Origin: Bradyrhizobium sp. CSA112
GTDB taxonomy: Bacteria; Pseudomonadota; Alphaproteobacteria; Rhizobiales; Xanthobacteraceae
Reading direction: 5' to 3'
NCBI RefSeq assembly: GCF_029051645.1
Contig: NZ_JAACFS010000001.1
Location: 434,001-498,000, forward strand
Length of the DNA stretch: 64,000 nucleotides
Of the stretch, positions 18,945 to 26,575 are shown one piece after another (within the stretch, counting starts at the first letter, position 1; each line of letters starts with the position of its first letter). Both the position numbers and the translations under genes were made by a program. The notes beneath the pieces are model-generated. The model did no database searches. It was not told where the DNA came from and saw only the letters and a program-made list of their open reading frames with translations.

Positions 18945-20207
18945 TCATTGCCAACGTCGAAAGATGACACTGGCATTGACGCCTCCGAAGCCGAATCCAT
19001 TCGAAATCGCATGCTCTATCGTCATGCGCCTGGCTTCACCGGAGACGAGGTCGACGCCTTCCGCAGCCGGGTCGCCATTTTCGAGATTGAGAGTGGGCGG
19101 CGCGAGCTGGTCGCGTAATGCGAGGATCGTGAAGATCGCTTCCGCTCCCCCGGCTGCGCCGAGCAGGTGACCGGTCGCCGATTTGGTGGCGCTCACGGCA
19201 ATTTTTCCGTCGCGGCCGAACACGGCTTTGATCGCTTCCAGTTCGGAAACGTCGCCAACCGGCGTCGAAGTGGAATGGGCGTTGAGATGCTGGATATCAC
19301 CGGGCTTGAGGCCGGCCTGCCGCAAGGCGCCTTCCATGGCGCGGCGCGCGCCGTCGCCGTCCTCGGGGCCTGACGTGATGTGGTAGGCATCAGCCGTCGT
19401 CCCATAGCCGGCGATTTCGGCGATCGGTTGGGCGCCCCGGCGGAGTGCGTGTTCCAACTCTTCGATGACGAGGACGCCGGCGCCTTCGCCCATGACGAAG
19501 CCGTCGCGGTCGCGGTCGAAGGGGCGGGACGCGCGCGCTGGCGTTTCGTTGAAGCCGGTCGAAAGGGCCCGAGCGGCGGCGAAGCCGCCGAGGCTCACGA
19601 GATCGATACAGGCTTCTGAGCCACCGCAGATCGCAACGTCCGCTTCCCCGGTTCGAATGAGACGTGCGGCGTCGCCGATCGCCTGCACGCTCGCGGCGCA
19701 GGCGGTGACCGGCGTACCGATGGGGCCCTTGAAGCCGTAACGGATGGAGATATGACCGGCCGCGAGGTTTGCGAGAAAGGACGGCACGGTGAAGGGCGAG
19801 AGGCGTCTGATTCCGCGCTGATCGGTGGTGCGAACCGCTTCGACGATTGCCGGAAAGCCTCCAATTCCCGATGCGATCACCGTCGCCGTGCGCTCCAGCG
19901 AGTGTGCGTCGGAAGGAGTCCACGCCGCTTGTGCAACGGCCTCGGCCGTTGCGACAAGCGCGAACAGGATGAAGCGATCCATTTTCCGCTGATCCTTGGG
20001 AGGAACGGCCAGATCCGGATCGAAGCCTCCATCCGGATCGTCGGCCTTTGTCGGCACGATTCCAGCGACCCGTGCGGGGAGGGCAGTTGCCCATTCGGGA
20101 AGGGCAGCCAGCCCTGAACGGCCCGCGAGCAGCCGGGACCATGCCAACTCACTGCCGCAACCCAGCGGGGATACCAGTCCCAATCCCGTAACGACGACGC
20201 GACGCAT
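18945..20207 (-). CDS. fabF: Beta-ketoacyl-ACP synthase II (FabF family)
   Basis: This 420-residue condensing enzyme carries the Cys-His-His triad C170 (TPVTACAASVQAIGDA), H311 (LNAHSTSTPVGD) and H347 (KSATGHLLGAAGG), plus the FabF gatekeeper-type end GFGFGGVNASVIF. FabF elongates acyl-ACP with malonyl-ACP. Here it is the last gene of a four-gene operon with two short-chain dehydrogenases and a tautomerase-like protein, controlled in all likelihood by a divergent TetR gene, so it may be a specialised paralogue (NodE-like or secondary lipid) rather than the housekeeping enzyme. Confidence 0.9.
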   Translation of the reverse strand: MRRVVVTGLGLVSPLGCGSELAWSRLLAGRSGLAALPEWATALPARVAGIVPTKADDPDGGFDPDLAVPPKDQRKMDRFILFALVATAEAVAQAAWTPSDAHSLERTATVIASGIGGFPAIVEAVRTTDQRGIRRLSPFTVPSFLANLAAGHISIRYGFKGPIGTPVTACAASVQAIGDAARLIRTGEADVAICGGSEACIDLVSLGGFAAARALSTGFNETPARASRPFDRDRDGFVMGEGAGVLVIEELEHALRRGAQPIAEIAGYGTTADAYHITSGPEDGDGARRAMEGALRQAGLKPGDIQHLNAHSTSTPVGDVSELEAIKAVFGRDGKIAVSATKSATGHLLGAAGGAEAIFTILALRDQLAPPTLNLENGDPAAEGVDLVSGEARRMTIEHAISNGFGFGGVNASVIFRRWQ

Positions 20208-20244
20208 GATGAGTGACTTTCGAGATCCGATTGGCCAGTAGGGC

Positions 20245-21057
20245 TTACGCGGGCAATCCCATCTGCTTGCGAAGGCTCTTGTCGAACATCCGTTCGGGGA
20301 CGAAACGGCGCAGGATGCTCACCTGCCGCGCCATCTTACCGCAGGTGTATCGCAGACGGGGCGATGCGGTAGTCGCGGCTTCCACGACCCTATCGGCAAC
20401 AACCTCGGGACTATCGGCTGTCTTCATGACGTCTTGCATAACCGCAATGGAGCGCATTCGCGCCGAGGCGTATGCGTCCAGGCTCCGATCCGGAAGCGCC
20501 ATGTTTTGTTCGAATGAAGTGCGGGTATACGCCGGCTCAAGCAGGCAAATTCGAATGCCGAAGGTCCGCACCTCATGATCGAGGGACTCAGAATAGCCTT
20601 CAAGAGCATGCTTCGTGGAGGAGTAGAGGGCCGAGAACGGCGCAGGTATCAAGCCGAGGACTGAACTTATATTGACGATCCGTCCCGCCTTTTGTCGTCG
20701 CATGATCGGTAGGACTGCGTTGGTCGTGCGGATCACTCCGAAAAGGTTTACGTCGAACAACGCTTCGGCTTGGTTCATCGAAGATTCTTCGGCTCCGGCA
20801 AGCAGACCGGTCCCCGCGTTGTTCACGAGAACGTCGACCCTGCCTGTCGTATCGAACACCTTGTCGACGGCTGTCTTCACCGATGCGTCGTCCGTCACAT
20901 CGCAGGTGACCATGGTAATCCCCTCGAGGGTACTCGCGACGGCGCGCCGGCTGGTGCCGAACACGCGGAATCCAGCTTGGTGCAGCGCCTTTGCGGAGGC
21001 CTGCCCGATTCCTGTAGAAGCCCCGGTCACAATCGCCACTTTGCCGTCTCGTCGCAT
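20245..21057 (-). CDS. Short-chain dehydrogenase/reductase
   Basis: This 270-residue classical SDR has the cofactor motif TGASTGIG near residue 10, NNAG near 80, catalytic Ser in NISSVLG and YSSTK with the catalytic Tyr-Lys pair near 150. The longer C-terminal part (from about 190) with TCGKMARQVSILRRFVPERM resembles SDRs that act on hydrophobic substrates such as retinol- or steroid-type compounds. GAGGAGG lies 5 bases upstream of ATG 21057, which settles the start against a longer frame. It is third in the TetR-linked operon, 37 bases before fabF. Confidence 0.88.
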   Translation of the reverse strand: MRRDGKVAIVTGASTGIGQASAKALHQAGFRVFGTSRRAVASTLEGITMVTCDVTDDASVKTAVDKVFDTTGRVDVLVNNAGTGLLAGAEESSMNQAEALFDVNLFGVIRTTNAVLPIMRRQKAGRIVNISSVLGLIPAPFSALYSSTKHALEGYSESLDHEVRTFGIRICLLEPAYTRTSFEQNMALPDRSLDAYASARMRSIAVMQDVMKTADSPEVVADRVVEAATTASPRLRYTCGKMARQVSILRRFVPERMFDKSLRKQMGLPA

Positions 21058-21127
21058 AAAGCCTCCTCGATGGAATTGATCAGCGCCGCGCATCCGCCCC
21101 GCCACGGCGATAACAGCCGATTGTTTG

Positions 21128-21931
21128 TTACCGAGCGTTTTCTGAATACCTCGTCGCCGGCTTACCCGACTGCATGAGAGCACGGCTCAAATCAATGCGA
21201 GCGTCCTCAAAGCCCGTCCAGAGCGATGCATTCTCCAAAGACGGAAGGCAGACAAGCTCGCCCTGGTCCAATGCCTGGAGAGCAGTGTCGACTAGTTGCT
21301 CCGCGGACATGAAGAGTTCGTTGGGGAAGGGGGCTGCCGCAAGACCGGATGCTTCAAAAAACTCGGTGCGAACCGGACCGGGAAGGACCGCCTGAACGAT
21401 GATGCTTGTCTTGGCAAGCTCCATCTGGAGCGAGCGCGTGAAATTCAAAACATATGCCTTGGAGCCGGAATAACCCGCGCCGGAGGGCGTCGGCATGACC
21501 GCGATCATGGAGGCGATGTTGATGATGGTACCGGAATTGCGCCGCAGGAAGCCCGGCAGGGCGGCATGCGTCAGTCGCGTCAACGCGAGGATATTGATCT
21601 TTATCAGGTTCTCCAGCGCGTCCGCGGTTACTTTCGAGGTCGGCCCAAGTGCGCCCAAGCCGGCATTGTTGATCAGGACGTCGATGTCCTCCCGCTCGGT
21701 TAGTAGCGCTTCAATGCGCAACAGGTCCTTCGCATCGGCGAGGTCGGCAGTCACGATCTCGACCGCGCGCTTTGCCTTGGTTGTAATTCTTTTGGCGACG
21801 TCCTCAAGCCGGTCTCGACGGCGGGCAACGAGAATCAAGTCGTAGCCGCGTTCCGCCATTCGTTCGGCATAAGCAACGCCAATCCCCGACGACGCTCCGG
21901 TGACAACTGCAAAACGGCGGTGGTTTCCCAT
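21128..21931 (-). CDS. Short-chain dehydrogenase/reductase
   Basis: This 267-residue classical SDR shows TGASSGIG near residue 12, NNAG near 88, the catalytic Ser in NIASMIAVMP and YSGSK near 154. The DltE/YqjQ-like subgroup shares the features ARRRDRLEDVAKRI and LPGPVRTEFFEASG. It probably reduces or oxidises a ketone/alcohol with NADP(H); the substrate is unknown. It is second in the operon, 31 bases after the tautomerase-like gene and 70 bases before the other SDR, and differs clearly from it in sequence. Confidence 0.88.
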   Translation of the reverse strand: MGNHRRFAVVTGASSGIGVAYAERMAERGYDLILVARRRDRLEDVAKRITTKAKRAVEIVTADLADAKDLLRIEALLTEREDIDVLINNAGLGALGPTSKVTADALENLIKINILALTRLTHAALPGFLRRNSGTIINIASMIAVMPTPSGAGYSGSKAYVLNFTRSLQMELAKTSIIVQAVLPGPVRTEFFEASGLAAAPFPNELFMSAEQLVDTALQALDQGELVCLPSLENASLWTGFEDARIDLSRALMQSGKPATRYSENAR

Positions 21932-21962
21932 TTTAATCTAAGCCTCCACTATCGGCATGGAT

Positions 21963-22403
21963 CTAGACCGGTTCTTGAATCGGGTATGGCACCGGCTTGT
22001 TTTGCTCGAGCCACAGCTTCTCATATTCGGAATTTGGCGGTGGCGCGGGCATGCCTTGAATCTGCCAGAGATCAAAAGGCGTTTCGTCGATATGGATTTC
22101 CCAATCCCTGCCGCGATCCTTGATGTATGGCGCCAAGGCCGTTTCCACCCAACCCATCCATTTGGCTTTCAGCTTCCTGGCGTCAGGCGGGAATGATCGC
22201 GCGATATGATCTACCCAGATGCGAACGAAATTGTGCGCCGGCTCGCCACCCATGTAGAAGGAATCGGGTGCAACCTCTTGAAACACGACGATGACGTAGA
22301 ACTTCGGCAGCGCGCGATAAAGCTCGGTAATGCGCTGTGACAAGGCGCGTTTTTCCTCAGCGGTGAAGGCGCCGACCGGATGATAGATTTTCCAAAACGG
22401 CAT
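21963..22403 (-). CDS. Tautomerase superfamily protein (putative oxalocrotonate tautomerase type)
   Basis: This 146-residue protein begins MPFWKIYHPVGAFTAEEKRA. After removal of the initiator Met it would expose Pro1, the catalytic base of the tautomerase superfamily. The length is that of fused two-unit members (cis-CaaD-like). The segments VIVVFQEVAPDSFYMGGEP and NFVRIWVDHIARSFP are typical of this little-studied subgroup. Family reactions include tautomerisation and hydrolytic dehalogenation. AGGAGGG precedes the start. It is the first gene of the operon that ends with fabF, next to the TetR palindromes. Confidence 0.75.
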   Translation of the reverse strand: MPFWKIYHPVGAFTAEEKRALSQRITELYRALPKFYVIVVFQEVAPDSFYMGGEPAHNFVRIWVDHIARSFPPDARKLKAKWMGWVETALAPYIKDRGRDWEIHIDETPFDLWQIQGMPAPPPNSEYEKLWLEQNKPVPYPIQEPV

Positions 22404-22439
22404 TTTCCCTCCTGAATCGAGATGCGTCGGGATTTATAG

Positions 22440-22477
22440 ATGATGATCATCATCATTATTTTGATGATGATCATCAT
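22440..22477. promoter_or_regulatory. Two identical 14-bp palindromes, likely TetR operators
   Basis: ATGATGATCATCAT, a perfect palindrome, occurs at 22440-22453 and again at 22464-22477, with 24 bp between starts. The pair lies between the divergent tautomerase-SDR-fabF operon and the TetR gene and is the obvious operator for both. A third copy with one mismatch is at 24750-24763. Confidence 0.75.
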
Positions 22478-22550
22478 TCTCCGCAAACCTTGTCAATCAC
22501 TAATAATGACATGTATCATCGTAATATCGTGAGATTTTGGGAGATTGTGC

Positions 22551-23153
22551 GTGCGGATTACGGAGAGTCAGGCCCAGAAGAACCGGCAAAAAGTTGTCGC
22601 AAGGGCATCAAAGCTCTTTCGCGAGGGCGGCTTCGACGGCATTTCGGTCAACGATCTGATGAAAGCTGCGGGCTTCACGCATGGCGGATTCTACAATCAT
22701 TTCGAATCGAAGAGCGCGTTGGCATGCGAGGCTCTCGACTACGCGTTCCGCCAGATGGACGGCGTGCGAGAACAAATGCCGAGCCTTGACGAGTTCGTTA
22801 CGTCTTATCTGTCGGAAGAGGCTCGGAAGGCGCCTGGCGCTACATGTCCGGCGGCGGCGCTAGCCGGCGAGGTCGCGCGACAGCCGGATAGCATCAAAAG
22901 TGTTTTCGCCGAGGGCGTCGAGCGGATGATCTTGTCGATTGCGGATTCGTTGCCTGAGACGCCGTCCGCGCGCGAGGAGGCGGTAGATCTGGTCTGTCGT
23001 ATGGTCGGAGCGTTGGTCCTGGCCAGAGCGCTGCCGGCGTCGAGCAATCTTGGCCGTGAATTGCTCTCGACGGCAACGGAACGCTGTCGGAAGACTGTGA
23101 TGACTTCAAACAGGCTGCGGCGAGGCGGGCGCAATCCCAGACGTCAAAGCTAA
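22551..23153 (+). CDS. TetR family transcriptional regulator
   Basis: This 200-residue regulator begins MRITESQAQKNRQKVV and has a helix-turn-helix at about 12-55 (GFDGISVNDLMKAAGFTHGGFYNHFESK), a form common in TetR repressors of enzymes for reactive or hydrophobic compounds. The ligand domain includes GATCPAAALAGEVARQ. The GTG start at 22551 has GGGAG 7 bases upstream; TTG 22545 is an alternative. It diverges from the tautomerase/SDR/fabF operon, with paired palindromes in between, so autoregulation and repression of that operon are expected. Confidence 0.88.
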   Translation: MRITESQAQKNRQKVVARASKLFREGGFDGISVNDLMKAAGFTHGGFYNHFESKSALACEALDYAFRQMDGVREQMPSLDEFVTSYLSEEARKAPGATCPAAALAGEVARQPDSIKSVFAEGVERMILSIADSLPETPSAREEAVDLVCRMVGALVLARALPASSNLGRELLSTATERCRKTVMTSNRLRRGGRNPRRQS

Positions 23154-23252
23154 TGCGCAGCATCAACTTGTGCGGTCGCTCGTCTGACCGGATACGCGGG
23201 GCCATCGCTGGTTAGCTTTCCACCATCGGACTTTTCCTCACATCCGCCGCAA

Positions 23253-24413
23253 CTAAGCGGCCATTTGCAGCAGACCGACGATATCGGCTTCACTTTTGAA
23301 AGGCCGCGGATTGGCTTGGACGAAGCGATGATTGATTGCAATCTTGCTGATCTGATCGAATTTGTCTTCGCCGATACCGACATCAGCGAGGTGGCCAGGT
23401 AGTCCAAGTTTATTGGTGAATTCTGCAAAGGCGTCTGCAGCTTCGGTACCCGGGGCGCCAAGGGCCGTCGCCAAACGCGACTGCGCGTCCTCGGTGAATG
23501 GCTTGTTGTAACGAAGCAGGCTCGGCATGATGACGGGGGTGCAGTAGTAATGGGGAACGCCGAAGGTGCCTCCTAACACATGGCCAATTCCATGGCTTGC
23601 TCCCATCGGGATGCGTGCCTGGAGGCCAAAAGAGGCGAGCCATGAGCCATATTGTGCAAGACGGCGTGCCTCAAGGTCGTCAGGATAATCCAAGGTCCGG
23701 AGCATTGCCTCGCGCAGGATACGGATGCCTGCCAAGACGACTTCGTCAGCTAACGGGGTGCCGGCGGGCGAGCACAATGCTTCGATACCGTGATCCATCG
23801 AGCGCGTTCCCGATCCCATCCAAAGTTTCGAAGGCGTATGAAGGGTGAGGGCAGGGTCGAGAATAATCGCCACCGGCGACATTTGAGGGTGGAAGAAAAT
23901 CTGCTTCAACTTATGGCGTTCATCGGTGACGAGCGCTGCTGCATTGTATTCGCCACCATTCAGCGTCGATGGGACCGCGATCTGTCGGACTGCGGGCGAA
24001 CGGAACGGAGAGAAATTTACGCCCGGGCCCATGGGGAATGGATCGAAGCCCGCTTCACCGCGGATATCATGTTCCATCGCCATGATGACTATTTTTGCGA
24101 GATCGATGGCAGAACCTCCACCAACAGCGACAATCAGATCAGCTCTTGAGTCTTTGGCTTGATGGGCAACCTCGGCAGCTTGCTTGCGCGTCGTGTGCTG
24201 TGCAATTCCGTCAAAGGTCGCCACATGTTTGTCGCCGAGCGTACGCCGAATCTTCTCGATCTCATCGGTCTTGGTATTCAACGTTCGACTGGCGAGAAGG
24301 AAGACGCGCTTTGCGTTCAGTCGCTCTGCCTCTTCGTTCAGAGCTTCAGACGCAGCTTTGCCATAGATGACACGATCAATTGCTGGAAAGTTGTGTACAC
24401 CAGTCTTGCGCAT
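23253..24413 (-). CDS. Iron-containing alcohol dehydrogenase (maleylacetate reductase-like)
   Basis: This 386-residue enzyme belongs to the Fe-ADH family. NAD(P) binding is shown by VAVGGGSAIDLAKIV near residue 97, and metal ligands by the His of TRSMDHGIEA and by MGASHGIGHVLGG near 270. The motif IAVPSTLNGGEYN is typical of the maleylacetate reductase / 4-hydroxybutyrate dehydrogenase side of the family. It converges on the TetR gene. A small gene begins upstream at 24690 on the same strand, with a TetR-type palindrome ahead of it, so both may belong to the same regulon. Confidence 0.88.
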   Translation of the reverse strand: MRKTGVHNFPAIDRVIYGKAASEALNEEAERLNAKRVFLLASRTLNTKTDEIEKIRRTLGDKHVATFDGIAQHTTRKQAAEVAHQAKDSRADLIVAVGGGSAIDLAKIVIMAMEHDIRGEAGFDPFPMGPGVNFSPFRSPAVRQIAVPSTLNGGEYNAAALVTDERHKLKQIFFHPQMSPVAIILDPALTLHTPSKLWMGSGTRSMDHGIEALCSPAGTPLADEVVLAGIRILREAMLRTLDYPDDLEARRLAQYGSWLASFGLQARIPMGASHGIGHVLGGTFGVPHYYCTPVIMPSLLRYNKPFTEDAQSRLATALGAPGTEAADAFAEFTNKLGLPGHLADVGIGEDKFDQISKIAINHRFVQANPRPFKSEADIVGLLQMAA

Positions 24414-24501
24414 TTTTTGTCCTCCCTACCTTAAAAGAGCAAGTGACTACGTTATCAATAGTGACGGCAAGGTGCAGTCGAGGACTACGCAATGATCTTG
24501 A

Positions 24502-24690
24502 TCAAGACAGGAGAAACTGGTCGCTACGATAGGTATTAGCGCCGCTGACAGTATGACTCACCGGTGCATTCCGCTTCTCGCTGACTGGGTCGGCTGGCGG
24601 GAAGATGCTGTCATAAATCGCGCGCGCCTCTCGAATGAGACGGTCTCGCTCGCGCTCAGACTTTGGCACAAATCGAATAACTTCGCCCAT
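24502..24690 (-). CDS. Conserved small hypothetical protein, 62 residues
   Basis: The protein MGEVIRFVPKSERERDRLIR continues with EARAIYDSIFPPADPVSEK and ends in SGANTYRSDQFLLS. It is charged and helical at the start with no export signal. GGAG is 6-7 bases before ATG 24690. Similar small proteins occur in Bradyrhizobium as far as I recall, without known function. It lies 88 bases upstream of the Fe-ADH gene on the same strand and 60 bases downstream of a TetR-type palindrome, so it may lead a two-gene transcript. Confidence 0.6.
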   Translation of the reverse strand: MGEVIRFVPKSERERDRLIREARAIYDSIFPPADPVSEKRNAPVSHTVSGANTYRSDQFLLS

Positions 24691-24749
24691 ATTTGCTCCA
24701 GGCAACTTATGAGAACGAATCCGCAGTTAGCGAAACGCTCCATCAAGAT

Positions 24750-24763
24750 ATGATGGTCATCAT
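24750..24763. promoter_or_regulatory. Third copy of the TetR-type palindrome (one mismatch)
   Basis: ATGATGGTCATCAT differs by one base from the palindrome at 22440 and 22464. It lies upstream of the minus-strand small gene and Fe-ADH, in a locally AT-richer stretch, where an operator is expected. This suggests the TetR at 22551 also controls this transcript. Confidence 0.6.
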
Positions 24764-24864
24764 TCTATCTGGATCTAGGATCTCCGCACGAACTTTCAAG
24801 CTCTGCAGGCGGTAACGAAGAAATAAATAACTCGTGACAGCCGTCTTCGCGAAATTAGCGGCGT

Positions 24865-25001
24865 TCACATCTGAAGACTTTCAACTTCGCGTTCAAGGTT
24901 CGCAACACGCGCTTCCAGCCTAAACATGTACTCGCCGCGCGGATCGTCCACCCTAGGACCTCAGCCCAGTAGTTCAAGCTTTCCCAGAACCGCTTGAACA
25001 T
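24865..25001 (-). pseudogene. Small coiled-coil protein gene with a frameshift
   Basis: An AGGAG site precedes ATG at 25001, and the frame opens MFKRFWESLNYWAEVLG. In a second frame, offset by one base near 24952, the sequence continues DPRGEYMFRLEARVANLERE and ends VESLQM at TGA 24865. Joined, this gives a protein of about 45 residues with an aromatic start and a heptad-like end, a form I recall from Bradyrhizobium small proteins. In the first frame the reading continues into unrelated basic sequence. It is a recent frameshift or a sequencing error. Confidence 0.55.
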
Positions 25002-25061
25002 AGTGCACACTCCTGTGTTTGATCATTGCGGCCATTCTGTCCTCGTTATCACGCGAGCCAG

Positions 25062-25877
25062 CTACGACGGATTCTCAACAGCTGAGAAGTGGCCGGTACT
25101 TTTGAGCGTCACCATCTGCGAGGCAGGAATCAGCGACCGTGTGCGTTTGCGTTCATTTGGCCTAGACCAATCGCTATCGCCATAAATGAGCGTTACAGGC
25201 GCCGAGATCTGCCGATAGTAATCGCGTGCCTTGCTCCAGGATCGCCAGCCTGCCAGCACCTTGCGTGCGATCCGCTTGTATCCCGGGCGGTGGGCTACTT
25301 CATCGAACTCAGCAAGCAAATCGGCCGGCAGTTTGCGCGGGTCGTGATATCCGCCGCCCATGATCTTGCCGAGAACCATCTTGTTTTCGAGCGATGCATT
25401 CATCGCGCCAAGTACCGGGATCTGCAAACTTCCGATGATAAAATTCGCGAACCAGTTGCCGCGTCGAATACCGTCCCCGTAGCGGGTCTCGTAGTCGTAG
25501 GGGTTGATCGCATAGACCCGCTCCACCCGCTGCGGGAGCGCCGCCGCCACTGTAAGGGCCAATGCCCCGCCGATCGACTCGCCAACAACCGTGACGGCCG
25601 AGAGGTTTAGCTCCTCGATGAAGCGAATGACGGCCTGCCTGAAGTAGGGTTCGTCGAAGCTCGCGCTTGGATCTATTGGTGAGTGTCCGTGGCCTGGGAG
25701 ATCAATGGCGTACACCGTGTGCGATGTCGCGAGGAGGGGCGCCAGACTGCGGAAATATTCGAGCTGCGTCCGGATCGTATGTATGAGGAGTAACGGAGGC
25801 CCGCTGCCGGTCTTTTGAAAACGTAGGCTAAGCGTATCCGATATTTTGAGCAAACTTGGCTTTGTCACGCTAAGCAT
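25062..25877 (-). CDS. Alpha/beta hydrolase
   Basis: This 271-residue hydrolase has the oxyanion-hole region LLLIHTIRTQLEYF near residue 33, the nucleophile elbow VVGESIGGALAL (Ser near 98), the acid in IYGDSDWSRP and the catalytic His in STGHFSAVE close to the C-terminus. The protein ends at TAG right after ENPS; the same frame continues LARVITRTEWPQ to a TGA, so about a dozen C-terminal residues may have been lost. AGGAG precedes ATG 25877. It follows the TetR gene at 25912 by 34 bases on the same strand and likely shares its transcript. Confidence 0.82.
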   Translation of the reverse strand: MLSVTKPSLLKISDTLSLRFQKTGSGPPLLLIHTIRTQLEYFRSLAPLLATSHTVYAIDLPGHGHSPIDPSASFDEPYFRQAVIRFIEELNLSAVTVVGESIGGALALTVAAALPQRVERVYAINPYDYETRYGDGIRRGNWFANFIIGSLQIPVLGAMNASLENKMVLGKIMGGGYHDPRKLPADLLAEFDEVAHRPGYKRIARKVLAGWRSWSKARDYYRQISAPVTLIYGDSDWSRPNERKRTRSLIPASQMVTLKSTGHFSAVENPS

Positions 25878-25911
25878 TCGATCTCTCCTGTGCTCTGAAG
25901 GGTGCGATCTT

Positions 25912-26490
25912 TCAAGCGGCGGCGCGTTTGCGAACTTGTTCGACCGCCGCATCCAGAAAGGCCTGAGCCAGATCAGGGTCGTTGACGACGCGCGATAGCG
26001 TTACCGCACCGACCATCGTCGTGAGAATGGCCATGGCCTTGCCACGGGACTCCTGGCCATCGGTCTCAGCAATGAAGCGGCCGAGGACTTCGAGATGCGC
26101 CTTGATCCCCGCTTCGAATGCCGCTTTCACGTCGGCCCCCTGTCTGGCGGCATCTGAGCCGAGCGCCACGATCGGGCAGCCGTCCATCTTTTCTTCGCGA
26201 TGGTCGGCACTGAGGTAGAACGCGATCACCGCGCCAAGCGGATCCTCAGGATTCTCCGCGGCCGCGTCCGACCATCGGCGGGAAGCGCTCTCCAATGCCC
26301 GCCTGGACGCCTCTACCGCCAAATCTTCTTTTGACGCGAACTGCTTGTAAAAGGCGCCTTGGGTCAGGCCGGCACCCTTCATCAGATCCTTAAGGCCGAT
26401 GCCGTCAAAGCCGCACTTCCGAAAAAGGCGACTTGCCACATTGATTACAGTTTCGCGGTTTTCCGCGGCCTGAATGCGACTCACTCGCAT
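25912..26490 (-). CDS. TetR family regulator of the RND efflux locus
   Basis: This 192-residue regulator begins MRVSRIQAAENRETVINVAS with a helix-turn-helix covering GFDGIGLKDLMKGAGLTQGAFYKQFASK, and a ligand domain containing MDGCPIVALGSDAARQ, the same subfamily pattern as the TetR at 22551. It diverges from the membrane fusion protein gene, and a long nested palindrome fills the promoter region between them. The expected role is repression of the efflux operon and of its own transcript with the alpha/beta hydrolase. Confidence 0.88.
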   Translation of the reverse strand: MRVSRIQAAENRETVINVASRLFRKCGFDGIGLKDLMKGAGLTQGAFYKQFASKEDLAVEASRRALESASRRWSDAAAENPEDPLGAVIAFYLSADHREEKMDGCPIVALGSDAARQGADVKAAFEAGIKAHLEVLGRFIAETDGQESRGKAMAILTTMVGAVTLSRVVNDPDLAQAFLDAAVEQVRKRAAA

Positions 26491-26507
26491 TGTTGACCTC
26501 CACTTTT

Positions 26508-26556
26508 TAGATTGCGTTTGAAATCTATATCAGATATAGAGTTCGAACGCAATCTA
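26508..26556. promoter_or_regulatory. Nested 49-bp palindrome between TetR and efflux genes
   Basis: The outer arms TAGATTGCGTTTGAA (26508-26522) and TTCGAACGCAATCTA (26542-26556) are inverted with one mismatch. The inner arms CTATATC and GATATAG (26525-26531 and 26533-26539) are perfect around the same centre at 26532. This is a strong candidate operator for a TetR dimer pair controlling both divergent promoters. Confidence 0.75.
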
Positions 26557-26575
26557 TTTGGTGAGGCTGCAGACC

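Noticed and set aside
22440..22480. Short repeated units read as a possible microsatellite or CRISPR-like repeat
   Set aside because: There are only two units, each a perfect palindrome, located between divergent genes with a TetR gene; an operator pair explains them better.
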